Assembly: GCA_005882415.1 (NCBI GenBank)
Contig: VBAE01000260.1
Span: 1-6,108 of the forward strand
From: Alphaproteobacteria bacterium
GTDB taxonomy: Bacteria; Pseudomonadota; Alphaproteobacteria; Sphingomonadales; Sphingomonadaceae
Length of the DNA: 6,108 nucleotides
Reading direction: 5' to 3'
Shown here: one piece after another, positions 1-5,257 of the stretch
How the letters are laid out: each line of letters opens with the position of its first letter
Numbering within the stretch: position 1 is the first letter of the stretch
Translations under genes and position numbers: made by a program
Notes under the pieces: model-generated
Database searches by the model: none
Told to the model about the DNA's origin: nothing
Seen by the model: only the letters and a program-made list of their open reading frames with translations

Positions 1-3000
1 CAGGCGGACTTCGCTCCCGGGATGCTGGTGGCGGTGGCGGGAACGCAGAATGCCGACACGATCAACGGCACGGCGGGGCAGGACCAGATCTACGGCGTGG
101 CGGGGAACGACGTCCTCAATGGACTGGGTGATCGGGACTCGATCTACGGCGGGAGCGGCGACGACATCATCGACGGCGGCGACGGAGACGATGGCAACAA
201 CGTCTATACGGAGACCTTCGGTCTTTACGGCGAAGCCGGCAACGACACCATCCGGGGCGGCAACGGGATCGACTATCTCTATGGCGGGGACGGGGACGAC
301 GACCTTCAGGGCGGGTTCGACGGCGACCGCTTGTTTGGAGAGGCGGGCAACGACCGGCTCGACGGCGGAGCTTCGGCCGACCAGCTCCTTGGCGGCGACG
401 GGAATGACGTTCTCGAGGGCGGCCTCGGGGATGACCTCCTCAACGGCGGAGCGGGGAGCGACACCGCAAGCTATGCGGGCACTCTCGCCGGCGTCACCGT
501 TTCGCTCGCGGCGGCCCTAAACGGCGCCCAGAACACCGGCGCGGGCTCCGGCTCCGACTCGATCAGCGAGATCGAGAACCTCGTCGGATCGGGTTTCGAC
601 GACACGCTGACGGGTGACGGCGGGGACAATGTCATCGAGGGCGGCGCCGGCAACGATTCCCTCTCCGGCGGCGGGGGGATCGACACCGCAAGCTATGCTT
701 CGGCTGCTTCCGGTGTGACGGTCAGCCTTGCTGCGGCCGGCGCGCAGTCGACCGGCGGAGCCGGCACCGATACGCTGGCAGGGTTCGAGAACCTGCTCGG
801 CTCGGCCAGTGCCGACAGCCTCACCGGCGACGGCGGCAGCAATCTCCTCGACGGCGGCGCGGGTGCGGACGCGCTGGCCGGCGCGGGCGGGGACGACACC
901 TATTTGGTGGACAATGCCGGCGATATCGTGACCGAGGGAGCGGGCGGAGGCGTCGACCTGGTGCGCAGCTCGGTCACCCACACGCTGGCGGCGGAAGTCG
1001 AGAATTTGACGCTGACCGGATCCGCGGCGACCGGCGGCACCGGCAATGGCCTTGCGAATGTCATCATCGGGAACGGCGCCGCAAATGCGCTGAGCGGCGC
1101 AGGCGGGGACGACCGGCTGGACGGCGGCCTCGGCGCCGATTCAATGGCGGGCGGCGCCGGAAACGACGTCTATGTCGTCGACAATCCCGGGGACGTCGTG
1201 ACCGAAGCCGCGGGTGCGGGGAACGACACGGTCGAAGCTTCGGTCAGCTACGCTCTGACAGCGGAGGTCGAGAACCTCGTCTTGACCGGCGGCGCCCTTG
1301 CCGGCACCGGCAACGTTCTTGCAAACATCATCACCGGCAACGGCGCCAACAATGTGCTGGACGGCGGTGCAGGCGCGGACCAGCTCATTGGTGGGCTGGG
1401 CGACGATATCTACCTGGTCGATGCCGCCGGCGACTCGATCGTCGAGAATGCCAATGAAGGCCTGGACGAGGTCCGGGCTTCCGGAGCGTCCTTCAGCATC
1501 GCGGCGTTCGGCAATGTCGAGAACCTCACCGGCACCTCCGGCTCGGGCCAGTCTCTCACCGGCAACGCCCTCGACAACCGGCTCGCCGGCGGGAGCGGTG
1601 CCGACTCGATGGCGGGCGGCGCGGGCAACGACACTTACATTGTCGACAATGCGGCCGACGCAGTGAACGAGACCGTCGGGCAGGGCACCGACACCGTCGA
1701 GAGCAGCGTCACCTATGCTCTGGGAGCTGAGGTCGAGAATCTGGTCCTGACGGGTTCCTCGGGAATCGGCGGCACCGGCAATGCGCTCGGGAACACGATC
1801 ACCGGCAATGCCGCCGCGAACCTTCTCGACGGCGGAGCGGGGAACGATTCCCTGGCCGGCGGCCTCGGCGACGATATCTATCTGGTAGACAGCGGCGGCG
1901 ATGTGGTCGTCGAGGCCGCGGGGGCCGGAACCGACACGGTCCGAGCCTCGGCGAGCTATACGCTCGGCACCGAAGTGGAGAATCTGGTTCTCACCGGAAA
2001 CGATGCAATTTCCGGTACGGGTAATGCGCTTGCCAACGGCCTGACCGGGAACGGCGGCAACAACAGCCTCTCGGGCGGCGGCGGTAACGATCAGCTGGCT
2101 GGCGGCGCCGGAGACGACGCGCTGTTCGGCGGAGCGGGCAATGACAACCTGATCGGGAATTCAGGCGTGGATACGGCCGTCTATGACGGCCTTCGGAGCG
2201 ACTATGAGGTGCTCGCCATTGCCGGCGGGGCCTTCCAGGTGCGGGATTTGCGGGCGGGATCTCCCAACGGCACCGACGTGGTGGCGGCGAGCGTCGAGAA
2301 GCTCCAGTTCGCCGATCAGGTCGTCCAGCTCGGCACCCCGGGAATGAATTTGGTCGGTACGGACAATCCGGAGACGCTGACCGGCGGTACCGGCAACGAC
2401 TATATCGAGGGCAATGGCGGCAACGATACGCTGAACGGTCTCGGCGGCGCGGACGAACTCGTCGGCGGCGCGGGCAATGACACGCTGGACGGGGGCGCCG
2501 GCGACGACAGCATGAGCGGCGGCCTCGGCAACGACCTCTACAAGGTGGACAGCGCCGGCGACACGGTTCTCGAGAATGCCGGCGAAGGCACGGACACGGT
2601 CCAGTCCTCCGTGGCCTTCACGCTCGGCGCCAATGTTGAGGGGCTCAACCTGACCGGCTCGGCCAACCTGAATGCCACCGGCAACGAGCTCGCCAACACT
2701 CTCAACGGTAACAGCGGCGCCAACGTGCTGAACGGCATGGCGGGCGCCGACGTGATGGCCGGCGGCCTCGGCGACGACACCTATGTGGTCGACCATAGCG
2801 GTGACAAGGCCAATGAGGCTGCCGGCGGCGGCAACGATATCGTCCTCTCCTCGGTGTCCTTCACCTTAGGCGTGGAGGTGGAACGCCTGACCCTCACCGG
2901 AACCGCCAACATCACCGGCGTCGGCAACGCCTTGAACAACGTGCTGGTCGGCAATTCCGGCAACAACACACTGTCGGGCGGCGCGGGCGCGGATTCGATG

Positions 3001-4836
3001 AGCGGCGGGCTCGGCAACGACATCTACATCGTCGACCATGCAGGCGACGTGGTCACCGAAGGCTCCGGCGGCGGCACCGACCGGGTCGACTCGGCGATCG
3101 CCTACACGCTGGGCGCGGCGCTCGAGAACCTCACCCTGACCGGCTCCGCGGCGGTGAACGGCACGGGCAACGCCCTCGACAATGTCATTGTCGGAAATGC
3201 GGCCGCCAACGTCCTGACCGGCAATGCCGGCAACGACACGCTGAACGGCGGCCTGGGTGCGGACAACATGGCCGGCGGCCTCGGCAACGACACCTATGTC
3301 GTCGATGAAGCCGGCGACGTCGTCAGCGAAGCATCCGGAGCGGGCACGGACACCGTCCAGAGCGTCATCACCTACACGCTGGGGGCGAATTTCGAAGTTC
3401 TCACCCTCACCGGCCTCGCCAATCTGAACGGCACCGGCAATGCGCTGGCCAATAATCTGAACGGCAACAGCGGTGCCAACATCCTCGATGGCGGCGCGGG
3501 CGCCGACCTGATGTTCGGCGGTGCCGGCGACGACACCTATATCGTCTCCGACCTCGGCGACCGTGCCACGGAAGTGAGCGCGGCCGGCGGGTTCGATACG
3601 GTGATGAGTGCGATCTCCTTCTACATGACGTCCAACGTCGAGAAGATCGTGCTGACCGGCACCGGCGCCACCACTGCGGTCGGCAACGAACTCGGCAACG
3701 TCATGATCGGCAATAGCGGCAACAACAGCTTCTATGGGGGGCTCGGCAACGACACGATGACGGGCGGCCTCGGCAACGACACTTACTATGTCGAGCAGGC
3801 CGGCGACGTCGTGAACGAGAATGCCGGCGAAGGCACCGACACGATCGTGACGACGCTGAGCTACACGCTGGCCGCAACGCTCGAGAACCTGACCCTGACC
3901 GGCGCCGCGGCTCTCAACGGCACCGGCAATGACCAGAACAACGTCATCACCGGCAATTCGGGCGCCAACACGCTGACCGGCGGCATCGGCAACGACACCC
4001 TCATCGGCGGGCTCGGCAACGACACGCTGGTGGGCGGGGTCGGTAACGACACCTACGTCATCGACGGCGGGGACACCCTAACCGAGGCGGCGGGCGAAGG
4101 CACCGACACCGTCCAGGCCGGGATCAGCTACACTTTGCTTACTAACTTCGAAGTGCTGACCCTCACCGGAACGGCCAACATCAACGGCACCGGCAACTCG
4201 GCCGACAACAGCCTCAACGGCAACGCGGGCAACAACGTCCTCAATGGGGGCGCAGGCGCCGATCAGATGTTCGGCGGGCTGGGGAACGACACCTACATCG
4301 TCGACAATGCGGCCGACAAAGCTGTCGAGACCAGCGCGGTGGGCGGCACCGATGAGGTAAAGAGCTCGGTCAGCTTCACCATCGGCGCCAATGTGGAGAA
4401 TCTAACCCTCACCGGCTCCGCGGCGGTGAACGGGTTCGGCAACACCTTGGCGAACCTCATCACCGGCAATTCGGCCAATAACAGCCTTGCCGGCGGCGCG
4501 GGTGCCGACACGCTCGACGGCAAGGGGGGCACCGACAGCTTCCTCTACACCAGCACCTCGGACTCGACCTCGGCGGCGATGGACCACATCCTCGGCTTCA
4601 CCGCCGGCGAGAAGATCGACCTCTCGGGCATCGACGCGAGCACCACTGTGGCGGGCAACAACGCCTTCTCCTTCGTAGGCGCGGCGGCGTTCACCCACAC
4701 GGCCGGCGAGCTTCGCGCCTATCAGTCGGGTTCGGAATGGTTCGTCGAGGCCGACACCGACGGCGACGGGTCCGCCAATCTCGCCATCTCGGTGGTGTCG
4801 GACCATGCGCTAGTGGCCGGAGACTTCGTCTTCTGA
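1..4836 (+). CDS. Giant RTX-family calcium-binding protein, probable type I secretion substrate, 5' end uncertain
   Basis: The frame is open from base 1 to the TGA at 4834-4836. The first in-frame ATG is at 22 (1604 residues from there; residue numbers use it as 1). No well-spaced Shine-Dalgarno precedes it (AGGCGGA lies 13 nt away), and the codons before it read on as plausible protein, so I treat the gene as probably cut at the left edge; a true start at 22 is possible. Domain order: GGxGxDxhx nonapeptides (about 11-145), two GVTVSL modules (147-290), five RTX modules each starting near a Y-x-V-D motif (294-711), a non-repeat spacer (712-772), nonapeptides, eight more modules (840-1506), and an M10/serralysin-like C-terminus (1507-1604) ending DFVF. 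I see no cysteine, one tryptophan and few lysines, as expected of an extracellular calcium-folded protein. By family knowledge, the nonapeptides bind Ca2+ as parallel beta-rolls after export. No catalytic domain is visible. A structural, adhesin or matrix role is possible but unproven. Confidence 0.93.
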   Translation, partial: QADFAPGMLVAVAGTQNADTINGTAGQDQIYGVAGNDVLNGLGDRDSIYGGSGDDIIDGGDGDDGNNVYTETFGLYGEAGNDTIRGGNGIDYLYGGDGDDDLQGGFDGDRLFGEAGNDRLDGGASADQLLGGDGNDVLEGGLGDDLLNGGAGSDTASYAGTLAGVTVSLAAALNGAQNTGAGSGSDSISEIENLVGSGFDDTLTGDGGDNVIEGGAGNDSLSGGGGIDTASYASAASGVTVSLAAAGAQSTGGAGTDTLAGFENLLGSASADSLTGDGGSNLLDGGAGADALAGAGGDDTYLVDNAGDIVTEGAGGGVDLVRSSVTHTLAAEVENLTLTGSAATGGTGNGLANVIIGNGAANALSGAGGDDRLDGGLGADSMAGGAGNDVYVVDNPGDVVTEAAGAGNDTVEASVSYALTAEVENLVLTGGALAGTGNVLANIITGNGANNVLDGGAGADQLIGGLGDDIYLVDAAGDSIVENANEGLDEVRASGASFSIAAFGNVENLTGTSGSGQSLTGNALDNRLAGGSGADSMAGGAGNDTYIVDNAADAVNETVGQGTDTVESSVTYALGAEVENLVLTGSSGIGGTGNALGNTITGNAAANLLDGGAGNDSLAGGLGDDIYLVDSGGDVVVEAAGAGTDTVRASASYTLGTEVENLVLTGNDAISGTGNALANGLTGNGGNNSLSGGGGNDQLAGGAGDDALFGGAGNDNLIGNSGVDTAVYDGLRSDYEVLAIAGGAFQVRDLRAGSPNGTDVVAASVEKLQFADQVVQLGTPGMNLVGTDNPETLTGGTGNDYIEGNGGNDTLNGLGGADELVGGAGNDTLDGGAGDDSMSGGLGNDLYKVDSAGDTVLENAGEGTDTVQSSVAFTLGANVEGLNLTGSANLNATGNELANTLNGNSGANVLNGMAGADVMAGGLGDDTYVVDHSGDKANEAAGGGNDIVLSSVSFTLGVEVERLTLTGTANITGVGNALNNVLVGNSGNNTLSGGAGADSMSGGLGNDIYIVDHAGDVVTEGSGGGTDRVDSAIAYTLGAALENLTLTGSAAVNGTGNALDNVIVGNAAANVLTGNAGNDTLNGGLGADNMAGGLGNDTYVVDEAGDVVSEASGAGTDTVQSVITYTLGANFEVLTLTGLANLNGTGNALANNLNGNSGANILDGGAGADLMFGGAGDDTYIVSDLGDRATEVSAAGGFDTVMSAISFYMTSNVEKIVLTGTGATTAVGNELGNVMIGNSGNNSFYGGLGNDTMTGGLGNDTYYVEQAGDVVNENAGEGTDTIVTTLSYTLAATLENLTLTGAAALNGTGNDQNNVITGNSGANTLTGGIGNDTLIGGLGNDTLVGGVGNDTYVIDGGDTLTEAAGEGTDTVQAGISYTLLTNFEVLTLTGTANINGTGNSADNSLNGNAGNNVLNGGAGADQMFGGLGNDTYIVDNAADKAVETSAVGGTDEVKSSVSFTIGANVENLTLTGSAAVNGFGNTLANLITGNSANNSLAGGAGADTLDGKGGTDSFLYTSTSDSTSAAMDHILGFTAGEKIDLSGIDASTTVAGNNAFSFVGAAAFTHTAGELRAYQSGSEWFVEADTDGDGSANLAISVVSDHALVAGDFVF
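52..456 (+). repeat. N-terminal block of RTX nonapeptide (GGxGxDxhx) repeats
   Basis: This block encodes successive nonapeptides such as AGNDVLNGL, GGSGDDIID, GGNGIDYLY, GGDGDDDLQ and GGDGNDVLE, each with the G-x-D core that ligates Ca2+ in RTX beta-rolls. The series is interrupted once, around residues 56-70, by a non-glycine stretch (NNVYTETFGLYG). That would be a loop or a broken turn of the roll. Ca2+ binding is established for the family; here it is inferred from the motif. Confidence 0.9.
460..891 (+). repeat. Tandem pair of 74-residue GVTVSL-type modules in the RTX protein
   Basis: Two consecutive modules begin DTASYA at residues 147 and 221, exactly 222 bp apart (460 and 682). Both continue GVTVSLAAA, then a glycine-rich turn, an ENL(V/L)GS segment, LTGD and a nonapeptide tail. 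The first 17 bases of each copy are identical. This is a known RTX-associated module found beside beta-roll repeats in large bacterial calcium-binding proteins. The pair separates the plain nonapeptide block from the Y-x-V-D module array. Confidence 0.85.
901..2154 (+). repeat. First array of five RTX beta modules
   Basis: Five modules start at Tyr 294, 384, 464, 539 and 620 (nt 901, 1171, 1411, 1636, 1879), so spacings are 90, 80, 75 and 81 residues. The consensus is Y-x-V-D-x-x-G-D-x-V-x-E, GTDTV, a Y-(T/A)-L strand, VENL-x-LTG, GTGN-x-L-x-N, ITGN and one or more nonapeptides. The third module is short (75 residues) because its LTG-to-GTGN segment is replaced by NLTGTSGSGQSLTGN. Modules 2 and 4 resemble each other (YAL-x-AEVENLVLTG, ending GDDIYLVD), as do 3 and 5 (both contain VRAS), suggesting an older two-module duplication. 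The last module ends in extra nonapeptides. Confidence 0.88.
2155..2337 (+). other. Non-repeat spacer domain between the two RTX arrays
   Basis: Residues 712-772 break the repeat pattern. They read GVDTAVYDGLRSDYEV, a short beta hairpin, VRDLRAGSPNGTDVV, then VEKLQFADQVVQL. I recognise this as a recurrent segment in alphaproteobacterial RTX proteins (D-T-A-V-x-x-G-x-R-x-D-Y ... DGTD ... VE-x-LQFAD), usually placed between beta-roll blocks. It contains several of the rare charged residues (Arg, Lys) of the protein. Its function is not known to me. It is followed by nonapeptides leading into the second array. Confidence 0.75.
2539..4539 (+). repeat. Second RTX module array with a three-module higher-order repeat
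   Basis: Eight modules start at residues 840, 921, 1002, 1092, 1173, 1255, 1345 and 1425 (nt 2539, 2782, 3025, 3295, 3538, 3784, 4054, 4294). Spacings are 81, 81, 90, then 81, 82, 90, then 80, so the length pattern repeats every third module. Sequence features follow the same register. Modules 1, 4 and 7 have GTDTVQ, an AN(L/I)N segment and LNGN-x-G-x-N. Modules 2, 5 and 8 have GD(K/R)A or ADKA, an S-x-SF or A-I-SF strand, and GVGN/AVGN/GFGN in place of GTGN. Modules 3 and 6 have A-x-LENLTLTG, AA-x-NGTGN and an added nonapeptide. Equivalent codons such as L-N-G-N lie at 2701, 3457 and 4213, exactly 756 bp apart. Confidence 0.9.
4540..4836 (+). other. Serralysin/M10-like C-terminal domain with type I secretion signal
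   Basis: Residues 1507-1604 begin FLYTSTSDS and continue D-H-I-L-G-F-T-A-G-E-K-IDLSGIDA, then NNAFSFVGAAAFTHTAGELR, an EADTDGDGSANLAI stretch and the terminal ALVAGDFVF. This order (DxIxxFxxGEKIDLSxIDA, FxFxGxxAFTxxAGELR, DTDGDGxADxxI, DFxh-end) is that of the Peptidase_M10_C / serralysin C-terminal domain, which caps RTX rolls and carries the uncleaved C-terminal signal for ABC-transporter export. The acidic residue followed by hydrophobic residues at the extreme C-terminus fits such signals. No metalloprotease HExxH motif is present in the visible protein, so this is a secretion module, not an enzyme. Confidence 0.88.
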
Positions 4837-4879
4837 GCGGGCGCTGCTCGCTTCTTGACCCACAACTTTCAGGATGTCC

Positions 4880-4928
4880 GTCAGGGGCCGCCGCTGACCC
4901 AGCATTCGCGCGCCCCCCGCATCGGGGG
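4880..4928 (+). terminator. Possible weak transcription terminator after the RTX gene
   Basis: Two hairpins follow the stop codon. One has arms GTCAG (4880-4884) and CTGAC (4894-4898) with a 9-nt loop. The other has arms CCCCCG (4914-4919) and CGGGGG (4923-4928) with loop CAT. The second is strong and lies about 77 nt after the TGA, but neither has the T-tract of a canonical intrinsic terminator. It may only be a transcript-end stabilising hairpin. Confidence 0.3.
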
Positions 4929-4962
4929 CACCGCTCCAGTTTCGCCTTTCGCCCTGCCGGAT

Positions 4963-5038
4963 GGCGCGAGTGGGCGCCGCGCCAATGGCCGACCACGCCG
5001 CGTCATGCGGCGGGAGAGGAAATTCGTATGCCTCCCGC
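4963..5038 (+). other. Cluster of three inverted repeats, two mutually exclusive
   Basis: Arms GGCGCG (4963-4968) and CGCGCC (4978-4983) form a 6-bp stem. Arms CGCCGC (4996-5001) and GCGGCG (5007-5012) form a second 6-bp stem with a 5-nt loop. Arms GCGGGAG (5010-5016) and CTCCCGC (5032-5038) form a 7-bp stem with a 15-nt loop. The last two share bases 5010-5012, so they cannot both form. GC-rich DNA produces such pairs by chance, so function is only a possibility. Confidence 0.3.
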
Positions 5039-5087
5039 GTCAGATCCGTTCCTATCCCCGCATCACCCGGCCTCATATCCCGGCTAA
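5028..5087 (+). CDS. Possible 19-codon small ORF or leader peptide
   Basis: ATG at 5028 is preceded by AGAGGA (5015-5020) at a 7-nt spacing, the best Shine-Dalgarno arrangement in the intergenic region. It encodes MPPASDPFLSPHHPASYPG and stops at TAA 5085-5087. The product is proline-rich, with no membrane segment or known motif. The start lies inside the loop of one potential hairpin (5010-5038), and the stop codon is the loop of another (5079-5093), an arrangement that could suit a translated regulatory leader. I do not recognise the peptide, and a chance ORF remains the likelier explanation. Confidence 0.18.
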   Translation: MPPASDPFLSPHHPASYPG

Positions 5088-5093
5088 GCCGGG
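5079..5093 (+). other. Perfect 6-bp hairpin with TAA loop
   Basis: CCCGGC (5079-5084) pairs with GCCGGG (5088-5093) around loop TAA. It is not followed by T residues, so it is not a typical terminator. It resembles the short GC-rich palindromes that recur between genes in alphaproteobacteria, but whether it is repeated elsewhere in the genome cannot be seen here. Confidence 0.35.
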
Positions 5094-5155
5094 GCTCATC
5101 TCCACCCTTCGCTGCCGCCGAAATGGGACAGATACCACGCAAACCCCGGTTCGTG

Positions 5156-5167
5156 CCCTAAATAGGG
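5156..5167. promoter_or_regulatory. Perfect 12-bp palindrome CCCTAAATAGGG, possible operator
   Basis: CCCTAAATAGGG is an exact CCCTA-AA-TAGGG inverted repeat, about 90 bp upstream of the downstream start codon. Its AT-rich centre stands out in GC-rich surroundings. A dyad of this size is typical of a site for a dimeric helix-turn-helix regulator. The central TAAATA could also serve as a -10-like element, but I see no matching -35 hexamer at 16-18 bp. The regulator is unknown. Confidence 0.35.
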
Positions 5168-5214
5168 GATGACGGCCCTTGTCGAAGGACCCAAGCTCAG
5201 CCCGTTGGGGTAGG

Positions 5215-5227
5215 GGCCGAATCGGCC
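5215..5227 (+). other. Hairpin in the leader of the choice-of-anchor L gene
   Basis: GGCCG (5215-5219) pairs with CGGCC (5223-5227) around AAT, 30 nt before the ATG and just upstream of the ribosome binding site. If transcription starts upstream, it would be in the 5' untranslated region. It could also be part of an operator. The evidence is limited to the symmetry. Confidence 0.25.
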
Positions 5228-5243
5228 GTGTGCCCGTCGAGAT

Positions 5244-5248
5244 GGGGG
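5244..5248 (+). promoter_or_regulatory. Ribosome binding site deciding the 5258 start
   Basis: A GGGGG run within GAGATGGGGGTC ends 9 nt before the ATG at 5258 and is the only purine-rich Shine-Dalgarno-like element at suitable spacing. It favours ATG 5258 over the in-frame GTG at 5228, which would add ten Arg/Trp/Cys-containing residues unlike the rest of the protein. Confidence 0.5.
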
Positions 5249-5257
5249 TCGCGGCGA

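Larger units (their letters stand above)
4837..5257. other. 421-bp intergenic region
   Basis: Between the two genes no ORF has convincing protein character. Overlapping frames here give Arg/Pro-rich translations typical of GC-rich noncoding DNA. The region contains at least seven short inverted repeats, a possible 19-codon leader-type ORF and a palindromic operator-like site, listed separately. None of the hairpins is followed by a run of T, so the transcript end of the RTX gene is not clear. The length is enough for an independent promoter for the downstream gene. Confidence 0.7.

Noticed and set aside
50..520. Overlapping + strand ORF in another frame
   Set aside because: Its Thr/Ser/Arg/Ala-rich low-complexity translation is a frame shadow of the N-terminal nonapeptide block.
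2161..2796. 211-codon minus-strand ORF
   Set aside because: It is antisense to the RTX modules. Its His/Val/Ala-rich translation is what the repeat codons give on the other strand, and the + frame has clear family motifs throughout.
2538..4532. Series of minus-strand ORFs each starting MSLP or similar, some exactly 243 bp long
   Set aside because: Their regular size and similar starts only mirror the module period of the sense gene. They recur wherever the sense strand repeats and have no independent features.
901..4539. CRISPR or other DNA-level repeat array
   Set aside because: The periodicity is in the coding frame, units are 225-270 bp and diverged at synonymous sites, and there are no short identical repeats with unique spacers.
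4855..4883. TTGACC as a -35 promoter element after the RTX stop
   Set aside because: At a 17-bp spacing the -10 position reads CCGTCA, which does not resemble a -10 element.
4855..5172. Plus-strand ORF of 105 codons in the intergenic region
   Set aside because: It begins almost at the upstream stop, has no ribosome binding site and gives an Arg/Pro-rich translation without motifs. Minus-strand ORFs at 4691-4996 and 4810-5142 fail for the same reasons.
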